The notes beneath the pieces were generated by a model that saw only the letters and a program-made list of their open reading frames with translations, was not told the origin of the DNA and made no database searches. Source: DASUBN01 sp964584665 (GTDB taxonomy: Bacteria; Pseudomonadota; Gammaproteobacteria; Natronospirales; REEB76). From it: DNA of 64,000 nucleotides. The stretch lies in the NCBI GenBank assembly GCA_964584665.1, contig CAZPAO010000006.1, positions 1 to 64,000 on the forward strand. The letters are read 5' to 3'. The translations under genes and the position numbers were made by a program. Positions 22,269 to 30,048 of the stretch are shown here, piece by piece (position 1 is the first letter of the stretch; each line of letters begins with the position of its first letter).

Positions 22269-22813
22269 TCATTTGCCCACTCGCCAGACAGCATTGCGAA
22301 GAGACATTCATCTCCCCACTTTCCCTTGAAGAAGATGTTCTTGATGTAATGCGCTTCCTTACGGAAGCCCAAGGCCATGAGCAGCTTCTGCGCGGACAGG
22401 TTCTCCGCGTCCGTCACGGCGATCACCCGGTGCTTCTGCATGGTGCCGAACACGTGGTCCAGCAGGAGCCGCACCGCTTCCTGCGCCAGGCCACGCCCCT
22501 GCTGCTCCGGCGCCAGGGTGAAACCGATCTCTACCTGCTTGCCGTCCTCCAGGAAGTGCAGCGCGCAATCGCCGAGCAGCGCATCGCTGCGGTTTTCCGC
22601 GATGGCTACCTGGTGCCAGCTCCCTTCCTTGCCGAAGGGCACGTCCAACTGGCCCGCGTGGAGGCGCTTCGCGTCCTCCAGCGTGTAGCTGTCCCAACTC
22701 TGGTAACGGGCCACCTCGGGCACGGCGCGGTAGCGCGCGAACTCGGGCAGGTCCCGTTCCGCGAACCCGCGTACCTTGCAGCGCAGTCCGATGAGGGGCG
22801 CGAAAGGCGTCAT
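22265..22813 (-). CDS. GNAT family N-acetyltransferase
   Basis: It has 182 residues from the ATG at 22813 (MTPFAPLIGLRCKVRGFAERDL), which overlaps the upstream stop by ATGA. The RimJ/RimL-like layout is clear: LRGFAERDLPEFARYR at the start, the acetyl-CoA loop QVEIGFTLAPEQQGRGLAQEAVRLLLDHVF in the middle, then VIAVTDAENLSAQKLLMALGFR. Such enzymes acetylate proteins, antibiotics or small amines; the substrate is unknown. Confidence 0.88.
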   Translation of the reverse strand: MTPFAPLIGLRCKVRGFAERDLPEFARYRAVPEVARYQSWDSYTLEDAKRLHAGQLDVPFGKEGSWHQVAIAENRSDALLGDCALHFLEDGKQVEIGFTLAPEQQGRGLAQEAVRLLLDHVFGTMQKHRVIAVTDAENLSAQKLLMALGFRKEAHYIKNIFFKGKWGDECLFAMLSGEWAND

Positions 22814-23145
22814 GTGAACGCGAGCACTATCAAAGCTAACCCTATCGCCAACATCCCGTAGGCGCGCCCCTTGCTGCGGCTGAAGCTGATGCTCTTGCGC
22901 TCCGGCTTGATGAGGTAGCGCATGTTGTCCAGCTTGTTGAAGCGGCTGTTCTTCACTTCCTCGGAGTTCATCCAATGGTCCGGGCCCGGTTCCTGCGCCA
23001 CGTCCTTCGCGCTCCACAACAACAGCCCGCCGTAGAGGCAGGCCATGAGTCCGGTCACGAGATACAGGATGCTCACCTTCGGCACGAGATGCTTCCCTCT
23101 GGCGATGTACTGCGCGCGCGGCTCAATCCGCTCGCGGCGCGCCAT
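22810..23145 (-). CDS. Small membrane protein of unknown function
   Basis: It has 111 residues from the ATG at 23145; a GTG at 23154 is an alternative. Two membrane helices: about 20-40 (VSILYLVTGLMACLYGGLLLW) and the last 20 residues (YGMLAIGLALIVLAF). The region between is hydrophilic (WMNSEEVKNSRFNKLDNMRYL). Its stop overlaps the acetyltransferase start, so the two genes are coupled. Confidence 0.62.
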   Translation of the reverse strand: MARRERIEPRAQYIARGKHLVPKVSILYLVTGLMACLYGGLLLWSAKDVAQEPGPDHWMNSEEVKNSRFNKLDNMRYLIKPERKSISFSRSKGRAYGMLAIGLALIVLAFT

Positions 23146-23231
23146 TCTATCCACTTGTCTCGGCAGTGCCAGACGGCACCGGGAATCGTGTCGTGTAAGT
23201 GCCTGTTTTGACTCAGGAAAGAGTCTGACGC

Positions 23232-24017
23232 GTGACCGACAGATTGCGGAGATTACCCGAGGGTTTCGTGACGCCTATCATGGTAGCGTTACTCGAAGTC
23301 TGCATACTCAAGAAGGTCGGCGGCATGCCCCCAGAACAGATACGCAAGTTCGAGATACCGGTGCTCGACCGGTTCGTCAGCCATTGCCACATCCGCCACT
23401 TCGCCTCGAAGACGCCGGTGGTGAACGCGGGCGACAGTTCCAGCAGCCTGTTCCTGGTGATCGCCGGTTCCGTCGCCGTCATCGTCGAGGACGAGGACGG
23501 CAACGAGATCGTGGTCGCCTATCTCAACCGCGGCGAGTTCTTCGGCGAGATGGGGCTCTTCACCGAGGACAGCACCCGCAGCGCCTGGGTGCGCACCCGC
23601 AGCGAATGCCAGCTGGCCGAGATCAGCTACGCACGCTTCCGCGAACTCGCCCACAACGATCCGGATCTCCTGTTCGCCCTCGCCGGCCAGCTGGTGGCGC
23701 GCCTGAAGCGCACCACCCGCAAGGTCAGCGACCTGGCCTTCCTCGACGTGACCGGCCGCATCGCGCGCACGCTGCTCGACCTCTGCCAGCAGCCGGACGC
23801 CATGACCCATCCCGACGGCATGCAGATCCGCATCAGCCGCCAGGAGATCGGCCGCATCGTCGGCTGCTCCCGCGAGATGGCGGGCCGCGTGCTGAAGGCG
23901 CTGGAGGAACAGGGCCTGGTGGGCGCCTCCGGCAAGACCATCGTCGTGTTCGGCGCACGGCCCGACAGCGACATCACGATCCCCTTGAGCCGCCAGCTGG
24001 CCCACGCGCACCGCTGA
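23232..24017 (+). CDS. crp: Crp/Vfr/Clp-type cyclic-nucleotide-responsive transcriptional regulator
   Basis: Global regulator with an N-terminal cyclic-nucleotide domain and a C-terminal winged helix. Start GTG at 23232 gives 261 residues; an ATG at 23280 (MVALLEVCILKKVG) would give 245. The phosphate-binding cassette GEFFGEMGLFTEDSTRSAWVR contains the Glu and RSA residues typical of cAMP binding. The HTH is ISRQEIGRIVGCSREMAGRVLKALEEQG. Its location next to trp genes and coq7 matches clp in Xanthomonas, whose product responds to cyclic di-GMP; which ligand applies here cannot be decided by eye. Confidence 0.9.
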   Translation: MTDRLRRLPEGFVTPIMVALLEVCILKKVGGMPPEQIRKFEIPVLDRFVSHCHIRHFASKTPVVNAGDSSSSLFLVIAGSVAVIVEDEDGNEIVVAYLNRGEFFGEMGLFTEDSTRSAWVRTRSECQLAEISYARFRELAHNDPDLLFALAGQLVARLKRTTRKVSDLAFLDVTGRIARTLLDLCQQPDAMTHPDGMQIRISRQEIGRIVGCSREMAGRVLKALEEQGLVGASGKTIVVFGARPDSDITIPLSRQLAHAHR

Positions 24018-24128
24018 CGCTCCCGGTCACCGCGCGCTCACTAGCTGCGCGGGTCCATCCTCCGTCCTATACTCCATGAGTCCCGCCCCCGCGGCAGGGC
24101 CGTCATATCCCATCCGTCGGAGATCCCC

Positions 24129-25187
24129 ATGCCCACTCCCGCCCGCGCTTACGCCGCCCAGTCCGGCACCACGCCCGTCGCGCCCTTCAGCTTCGAGCGC
24201 CGGGATCTCCGCGCCGACGACGTCTCCATCGAGATCCTCTACTGCGGCGTCTGCCACACGGACATCCATCAGGCGCGCAACGAATGGGGCCGCAGCAAGT
24301 ACCCGATGGTGCCGGGCCATGAGATCGTCGGCCGCGTGAAGACGGTGGGCAAGGATGTGCAGGGCTTCAAGGCCGGCCAGCTCGTGGGCGTCGGCTGCCT
24401 GGTGGACTCCTGCCAGCACTGCGCCTCCTGCAAGGAAGGTCTGGAACAGTACTGCGCCGAGGGCGCCACCTTCACTTACAACGGCACGGACCGGCACGAC
24501 AAGACCACCACCATGGGCGGCTACTCGGACCATATCGTGGTGTCGGATAAGTTCGTGCTGCGCATGCCGGCGGACCTGGACATGAAAGGCGCGGCGCCTT
24601 TGCTCTGCGCCGGCATCACCCTGTATTCCCCCTTGCGCCACTGGGGCGTGAAGCAGGGCAGCAAGGTGGCCATCGTGGGCCTGGGCGGCCTGGGTCACAT
24701 GGGCCTGAAACTCGCCAAGGCCATGGGCGCGGACGTGACCCTCTTCACCCGCACCCCCGGCAAAGAAGCGGAAGCGAAGCGCCTGGGCGCGGACCACGTG
24801 GTCATCTCCACCGACCCCGCGCAGATGAAAGCGATAGCCGGCCGTTTCGAACTCATCATCGACACCGTGCCCAACGACCACGATGTGAACCCCTATATCG
24901 CCACCCTGCGGCGCGACGGCAGCTATGTGATCGTGGGCCAGATGACCCCGCTGGTGCCACCCCTGAATCCCGGCGCGCTCATCGGCGGCCGCAAGTCCGT
25001 GGCCGGTTCGCTCATCGGCGGCCTGCCCGAGACCCAGGAGATGCTGGATTTCTGCGGCAAGCACGGCATCGTAAGCGACGTGGAAGTGATCCCGATGCAG
25101 GACATCAACAAGGCCTATGACCGCATGCTGAAAAGCGATGTCCGCTATAGGTTCGTGATAGACATGAAGTCGCTGAAAACGGGCTGA
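24129..25187 (+). CDS. Zinc-dependent NAD(P) alcohol dehydrogenase, copy 1
   Basis: Medium-chain dehydrogenase of the YahK/cinnamyl-alcohol type, 352 residues. Catalytic zinc ligands are in YCGVCHTDIHQ (Cys near 40) and PGHEIVG (His near 62); structural zinc cysteines are in CQHCASCKEGLEQYC. The cofactor motif GLGGLGHMGLKLAKAMG lies near residue 183. It probably reduces aldehydes to alcohols with NADPH (family knowledge). A close paralogue follows immediately, so the pair is a tandem duplication downstream of crp. Confidence 0.92.
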   Translation: MPTPARAYAAQSGTTPVAPFSFERRDLRADDVSIEILYCGVCHTDIHQARNEWGRSKYPMVPGHEIVGRVKTVGKDVQGFKAGQLVGVGCLVDSCQHCASCKEGLEQYCAEGATFTYNGTDRHDKTTTMGGYSDHIVVSDKFVLRMPADLDMKGAAPLLCAGITLYSPLRHWGVKQGSKVAIVGLGGLGHMGLKLAKAMGADVTLFTRTPGKEAEAKRLGADHVVISTDPAQMKAIAGRFELIIDTVPNDHDVNPYIATLRRDGSYVIVGQMTPLVPPLNPGALIGGRKSVAGSLIGGLPETQEMLDFCGKHGIVSDVEVIPMQDINKAYDRMLKSDVRYRFVIDMKSLKTG

Positions 25188-25255
25188 AGCGGTCCCCTGT
25201 CCCGTACCGGGTCTAGTGCGTATCCTTGAGAGATAGCACCGCACCGGAGATCCCC

Positions 25256-26308
25256 GTGCCCCAGGACATCCGCGGCTACGCCGCCCATTCCGCCACCGCC
25301 CCGCTGAGCCCCTTCAGCTTCCCGCGCCGCGACCCGCGGCCGGACGACGTGGTCATCGACATCGACTATTGCGGCGTCTGCCACACGGACATCCACCGCG
25401 CCCGGGATGAATGGGGTGGCAGCCGTTACCCGGTGGTGCCGGGCCACGAGATCATCGGCTGCGTCTCGGCGGTGGGCAGGGACGTGAAGGCCTTCAAGCC
25501 CGGGGACCGGGTGGGCGTGGGCTGCATGGTGGATTCCTGCCGGAGCTGCGCGCCCTGCTCCCGCGGCCTGGAGCAATACTGCCTGGAAGGCGCGACCTTC
25601 ACATTCAACAGCCTAGACCGCCGGGATGGCAGCGTCACCCGCGGCGGCTACTCCGAGCGCATCGTAGTGCCGGAGAAGTTCGTGCTCGGCATCCCGCAGG
25701 CGCTGGACGTGGAGTCCGCCGCACCCCTGCTCTGCGCCGGCATCACTATGTACTCGCCCCTGCGCCACTGGAAGGCGGGCCCGGGCACGAAGGTCGGGAT
25801 CGTCGCCCTGGGCGGCCTCGGTCACATGGGCCTGAAGCTCGCCAAGGCCTTCGGCGCGGAAGTGACGCTCTTCACCCGCGTCCCAGGCCAGGAGCAGGAA
25901 GCCCGGCGTCTCGGCGCAGACCATGTGGTGCTCATCACCGATCCCGCGCAGATGCGGGCGGTGGCCGGATACTTCGACCTCATATTGGATACAGTGCCCA
26001 ACGACCACGACGTGAACCCCTACGTGGCGAGCCTCGCCTACGACGGCACGCTGGTGATGATCGGCCAGTTCACGCCGCTGCATACGCCGGTGGACCCGGG
26101 CGCGCTCATAGACGCGCGCAAGGCCATCGCCGGCTCCGTCATCGGCGGCATTGCCGAGACCCAGGAGATGCTGGAGTTCTGCGCCAGGCACGGCATCGGC
26201 TGTGAAGTCGAAATGATCGACATGCAGGACATCAACAAGGCTTATGAGCGCATGCTCAAGAGCGATGTGAAATACCGCTTCGTCATCGATATGAAGTCGC
26301 TGAAGTGA
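25256..26308 (+). CDS. Zinc-dependent NAD(P) alcohol dehydrogenase, copy 2
   Basis: Paralogue of the preceding gene, 350 residues. GTG at 25256 is preferred because it has a CCGGAGA ribosome-binding site and lines up with the paralogue's MPTPARAYAAQSG start; TTG at 25226 would add ten residues. All zinc ligands are kept (YCGVCHTDIHR, PGHEIIG, CRSCAPCSRGLEQYC), as is ALGGLGHMGLKLAKAFG. Both end with the same DMKSLK tail. The stop is embedded in an intergenic palindrome. Confidence 0.91.
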   Translation: MPQDIRGYAAHSATAPLSPFSFPRRDPRPDDVVIDIDYCGVCHTDIHRARDEWGGSRYPVVPGHEIIGCVSAVGRDVKAFKPGDRVGVGCMVDSCRSCAPCSRGLEQYCLEGATFTFNSLDRRDGSVTRGGYSERIVVPEKFVLGIPQALDVESAAPLLCAGITMYSPLRHWKAGPGTKVGIVALGGLGHMGLKLAKAFGAEVTLFTRVPGQEQEARRLGADHVVLITDPAQMRAVAGYFDLILDTVPNDHDVNPYVASLAYDGTLVMIGQFTPLHTPVDPGALIDARKAIAGSVIGGIAETQEMLEFCARHGIGCEVEMIDMQDINKAYERMLKSDVKYRFVIDMKSLK

Positions 26309-26514
26309 AGCTACTGCGCTCGGCAGGGCGTTGTCTGTAGCAGGATGCGTACGTGCCGCGGAGCACATGGATGTGCGGGAGCGGCACGCGCGAGGACGCC
26401 TCGCCCATTTCGCTACGCATTCCTGCTGCGCGAAATGGCCCAGGGCGAACATCCTGTCCGCCCGCACGTCGCATGCGACGTGCCCTAGCCCTACCTTCGC
26501 TCGTGACGCTTCAC
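26305..26514 (+). repeat. Intergenic palindromic element, long variant (copy 4)
   Basis: The arms GTGAAGCTACTGCGCTCGG and GCTCGTGACGCTTCAC pair as in the other copies, but the interior is longer. It holds further inverted repeats, GCACATGGATGTGC, ATTTCGC...GCGAAAT and CACGTCGCATGCGACGTG. It also contains the AGCAGGATGCGTA word found at 12777. It begins within the stop codon of the second alcohol dehydrogenase, and no gene is credible in 26309-26522. Confidence 0.75.
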
Positions 26515-26522
26515 GGGTCTTC

Positions 26523-27671
26523 TTAAGTCCAGACAGGCTGGAGCATCGGATAGGCGACTAGCCCGGCCACCGCTGCCGCCAACACCACCCAGGGTTCGGG
26601 CAGCTTGTTCCAGCGCAGCACCACCGCGAGCGCGGTGAGCGCGGCGGCGGCGGTGAACACATCTCCGATGGCTGTGCGCGCCACCAGCACCGTGGTCCCG
26701 AGCAGCGCTCCCACCACGGCCGCCACCACGCCCTTCACGAAACCCTGCACATAGGGGTTCCGGCGATAGCGCCGCAGCAAGGGCGCGGCGATGATGGTGA
26801 GCAGCACCGAGGGCGAGAAGATGCCGGCGGTGGCTGCGAGCCCGCCGAGGAAGCCGTCCAGCAGGTAGCCCACGAAAGTGGCGGTGATCACCACCGGACC
26901 CGGGGTGATCATCCCGACAGCCACCGCGTCCAGGAACTGCCGATCGTCAAGCCAGTGGTATTGGTCCACCACATAGGCCTTGAGGAAGGGCGCGATCACG
27001 AGCCCGCTGCCGAACACCAGCAAGCCGGTCTTGAAGAAGAACAGGAACAGCTTCGCGGCGGTCGCCTGCAGGCCGGTACCACCGAAGGCCAGCAACGCGC
27101 CGGCCGCGGCCTTGGGTGCCGGCGGCGGTTTGCTGCCACGGGCGTACCAGAGGCAACCCAGGAGCCCCGCGCCGATGAACAGCACCGCCAGTTCCCGTTG
27201 CAGTGCCACGGTGACGATGGCGGCCACCGCTGCCATGCCCCATCCCGCCGCGTCCGCCTTCAGGGTCTTGCGGCCGAGCTGCCAGGAAGCCTTGAGGATG
27301 AGCGCCACGATCACCGGCGCGACAGCATAGAAGAGCGCGCGCAGCTCCCAGGAGCCGGCGAACCGGGTATAGAGCGCGGCGAAGGCCGTGACGATGAGGA
27401 AAGGCACCAGCGCAAAGGCCAGCGCGACCGTGAGGGCGCCGCGCACGCCGAAGCGCACGTAGCCGCAGTAGACGCCGAGCTGGTAGGCGAGTGGTCCGGG
27501 GCAGACGGTAGCTACCGCCATGCCGTCCTCGTACTCGCTCTCGCTGATCCAGCCGCGCCCTTCGACGAGATCGCGCCGCATGTGGTTGGCGAGGGCCACC
27601 GGACCGCCGAAACCCGTGGCGCCCAGCTTCAGGAAATAACTTGCGAGCCTGGGGAGCGTGGCTTCCCTCAC
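26523..27671 (-). CDS. chrA: Chromate efflux transporter, ChrA family
   Basis: A 382-residue inner-membrane protein with two homologous halves. The first begins FLKLGATGFGGPVALANHMRRDLVEGRGW with the conserved MAVATVCPGPLAYQLGVYCGYVRFG. The second begins LFLFFFKTGLLVFGSGLVIAPFLKAYVV with the FLDAVAVGMITPGPVVITATFVGY segment. Around ten to twelve membrane helices are visible. The GTG start overlaps the trpC stop (GTGA, 27668-27671), so it is coupled to the tryptophan operon, an odd partner. Chromate or sulfate-related transport is family knowledge. Confidence 0.92.
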   Translation of the reverse strand: MREATLPRLASYFLKLGATGFGGPVALANHMRRDLVEGRGWISESEYEDGMAVATVCPGPLAYQLGVYCGYVRFGVRGALTVALAFALVPFLIVTAFAALYTRFAGSWELRALFYAVAPVIVALILKASWQLGRKTLKADAAGWGMAAVAAIVTVALQRELAVLFIGAGLLGCLWYARGSKPPPAPKAAAGALLAFGGTGLQATAAKLFLFFFKTGLLVFGSGLVIAPFLKAYVVDQYHWLDDRQFLDAVAVGMITPGPVVITATFVGYLLDGFLGGLAATAGIFSPSVLLTIIAAPLLRRYRRNPYVQGFVKGVVAAVVGALLGTTVLVARTAIGDVFTAAAALTALAVVLRWNKLPEPWVVLAAAVAGLVAYPMLQPVWT

Positions 27672-28459
27672 GCGGCGAACAGTTCCGCCAGCTTGGAGCC
27701 AGGATCGGGCGCCCTCATAAATGCTTCTCCGACCAGGAACCCGTGCACCCCATGCTCGCGCATGCGCTTCACATCATCCCGGCTGCGGATGCCGCTCTCG
27801 GTCACCACCAGGCAGCCCTTGGGTATCTTCGGCAGGAGGCCGAGGGTGATACCGGTGTCGGTGTGGAAGCTCGAGAGATCCCGATTGTTGATGCCCACGA
27901 AGGGCGGACGCAGGGCCAGTGCCCGGTCCAGCTCGGCCCCGTCGTGCACTTCCAGCAGCGCATCCATGCCTAAGTCCGAAGCCAGCCCGGCCAGCTCCGC
28001 CAGCTGTGCATCGCCGAGCGCCCGGACTATCAGCAGGATGCAGTCCGCGCCCATCAGGCGCGACTCGTATACCTGCCAGGGATCGATGATGAAATCCTTG
28101 CGCAGCACCGGCAGACCGCAGGCGCCGCGCCCGAGCCTCAGGTAGTCCGCCTCGCCGTGGAAGAACTGCCGGTCCGTGAGGATGGAGAGGCAGCTCGCCC
28201 CCGCTCCGGCGTAGCTGCGGGCGATGGCCGCGGGATCGAACTCATGGCGCATCACGCCCTGGCTGGGAGAGGCCTTCTTGATCTCGGCGATCACGGCTGC
28301 CCGGCCCGCGTCCTGGGAAGCGCGCAGCGCCCCCAGGAAGTCCCGGGGCGGTTCCGTGCCTTCCACCTCGGCCCGCAGGCGCCGCAAGGGCCGCTCGGCG
28401 CTGCCTGCCGCCACTTCCTCCGCCTTCACGGCGAGGATGCGCTTCAGGATGTCGCTCAC
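27668..28459 (-). CDS. trpC: Indole-3-glycerol phosphate synthase
   Basis: Closes the indole ring in tryptophan synthesis. It has 263 residues, the mono-functional form without a TrpF domain. It starts (GTG) MSDILKRILAVKAEEV. Motifs are VIAEIKKASPSQG near residue 57, FFHGEADYL near 100, PVLRKDFIIDPWQVYESRLMGAD near 116, INNRDL near 185 and VTESGIRSRDDV near 220. The start overlaps the trpD stop by GTGA. Confidence 0.96.
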   Translation of the reverse strand: MSDILKRILAVKAEEVAAGSAERPLRRLRAEVEGTEPPRDFLGALRASQDAGRAAVIAEIKKASPSQGVMRHEFDPAAIARSYAGAGASCLSILTDRQFFHGEADYLRLGRGACGLPVLRKDFIIDPWQVYESRLMGADCILLIVRALGDAQLAELAGLASDLGMDALLEVHDGAELDRALALRPPFVGINNRDLSSFHTDTGITLGLLPKIPKGCLVVTESGIRSRDDVKRMREHGVHGFLVGEAFMRAPDPGSKLAELFAA

Positions 28460-29466
28460 CGGGCCGCCTCGATGAACGCGGCGAGCTTGGCGGTAGCGGC
28501 GCCGTCCGCCACCGCGGCCCGCGCCCGTTCCACGCCTTCCTTCAGGGTGGCGGCCACGTTCGCGGCATAGAGCGCCGCGCCCGCGTTGAGTATCACCATG
28601 TCCCGGGCCGGGCCGGGCTTGCCGGACAGCGCCTGCCGCACCAGCACGAGGCTCATCTCCGGGCTGTCCACTTCCAGGCTGTCCAGCGCCTGCACCGCGA
28701 AGCCGAACTCCTCAGGTGTGATCTTGTAACTGCGCACGGCGCCGTCTTTCAGCTCGCTCACCTGGGTCGGCGCCGCGAGGCTGATCTCGTCCAGCCCGTC
28801 GTTCGAGTGCACCACCAGCACGTGCTCGCTGCCGAGGGACTGCAGCACCTTGGCGATGGGTTCCACCCAGCGCGCACCGAACACGCCCATGAGCTGGTTC
28901 GGCGCGTTGGCGGGGTTGGTGAGGGGCCCCAGCAGGTTGAAGAGTGTGCGGGTGCCGAGTTCGCGGCGCGGTGCCGCGGCGAAGCGCGCCGCCGGATGAT
29001 GCGCCGGCGCGAACATGAAGCCGATGCCCAGCTGGTCGATGCACTCCGCCACCCGCGCCGGCGGCAACTCGATGTGCACGCCCATGGCCTCCAGCAGGTC
29101 CGCGCTGCCGGACTTGCTCGACATGGAGCGGTTGCCGTGCTTCGCCACGCGGCCGCCGGCGGCGGCCACCACGAAGGCGGCGGCGGTGGAGACGTTGAAG
29201 ATGCGCCGGCCGTCGCCGCCGGTGCCGCAGGTGTCCACGAGATGCAGCGTGCTCACCTTCACGGGCATGGCCAGCTCGCGCATGACCCGCGCCGCGGCGC
29301 TGATCTCCTCGATGGTCTCGCCCTTGGAGCGCAGCGCCGCCAGGAACCCGCCGATCTGCGTCGGTGTGGCGCCGCCGGTCATGATCTGGCGCATCACCGC
29401 CTGCATGGCGTCATCGCTCAGGTTCTCATGGGCGACGATGTGGCCGATGGCGTCTTTGATGTCCAC
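28456..29466 (-). CDS. trpD: Anthranilate phosphoribosyltransferase
   Basis: Transfers phosphoribosyl to anthranilate. It has 336 residues from the GTG at 29466 (MDIKDAIGHIVAHENLS). A longer frame to 29505 would overlap trpG and has no supporting similarity. Motifs are VDTCGTGGDGRRIFNVSTAAAFV near residue 78, KHGNRSMSSKSGSADLLEAMG near 107, and FNLLGPLTNPA near 165. The gap to the trpG stop is one base. Confidence 0.95.
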   Translation of the reverse strand: MDIKDAIGHIVAHENLSDDAMQAVMRQIMTGGATPTQIGGFLAALRSKGETIEEISAAARVMRELAMPVKVSTLHLVDTCGTGGDGRRIFNVSTAAAFVVAAAGGRVAKHGNRSMSSKSGSADLLEAMGVHIELPPARVAECIDQLGIGFMFAPAHHPAARFAAAPRRELGTRTLFNLLGPLTNPANAPNQLMGVFGARWVEPIAKVLQSLGSEHVLVVHSNDGLDEISLAAPTQVSELKDGAVRSYKITPEEFGFAVQALDSLEVDSPEMSLVLVRQALSGKPGPARDMVILNAGAALYAANVAATLKEGVERARAAVADGAATAKLAAFIEAAR

Positions 29467-29467
29467 G

Positions 29468-30046
29468 TCAGCCCTGCAGGAAGTTGCGTAGCAGATCGTG
29501 CCCATGCTGAGTCAGGATGGACTCAGGGTGGAACTGGACACCCTCGATGGGCAGCGTCTTGTGACGCACGCCCATGATCTCCTCCATGACGCCCTTATCA
29601 TCCTCCGTCCAGGCGGTCACTTCCAGGCAGTCCGGCACCGAATCCTTGGCGATGACGAGCGAGTGGTAACGGGTGGCCTCGAAGCCGTCCGGCAGGCCGC
29701 GGAACACGCCCTTGCCGGTGTGGCGGATGCGCGAGACCTTACCGTGCATCACCTGGCCCGCGTGCACGATGCGTCCGCCGAAGGCCTGGCCGATGGCCTG
29801 GTGCCCGAGGCAGACGCCGAGGATGGGTATCTTGCCGCCCAGCTGCTTGATGAGGTCCACGGAGATGCCCGCCTCATTGGGCGTGCAGGGGCCGGGGGAG
29901 ATGACGATGCCGGCAGGCTTCAAGGACGCAGCTTCGGCGACGCTCAGGGCATCGTTGCGCCGCACTTCCACCGCCACGCCCAGCTCGCCCAGGTATTGCA
30001 CCAAGTTGTAAGTGAAGGAATCGTAGTTATCGATCATCAATATCAT
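29468..30046 (-). CDS. trpG: Anthranilate synthase component II (glutamine amidotransferase)
   Basis: It has 192 residues from the ATG at 30046 (MILMIDNYDSFTYNLVQYLGEL). The class I amidotransferase triad is visible: nucleophile Cys in GVCLGHQAIGQAFGG near residue 79, and His-x-Glu in EGVQFHPESILT near residue 170. It supplies ammonia to TrpE and may also serve PabB. It starts 2 bp after trpE and ends 1 bp before trpD. Confidence 0.96.
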   Translation of the reverse strand: MILMIDNYDSFTYNLVQYLGELGVAVEVRRNDALSVAEAASLKPAGIVISPGPCTPNEAGISVDLIKQLGGKIPILGVCLGHQAIGQAFGGRIVHAGQVMHGKVSRIRHTGKGVFRGLPDGFEATRYHSLVIAKDSVPDCLEVTAWTEDDKGVMEEIMGVRHKTLPIEGVQFHPESILTQHGHDLLRNFLQG

Positions 30047-30048
30047 GT

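Noticed and set aside
26331..26561. A 76-codon plus-strand frame in the long palindrome
   Set aside because: It covers inverted repeats and the 3' end of chrA; the sequence is explained by the palindromic element.
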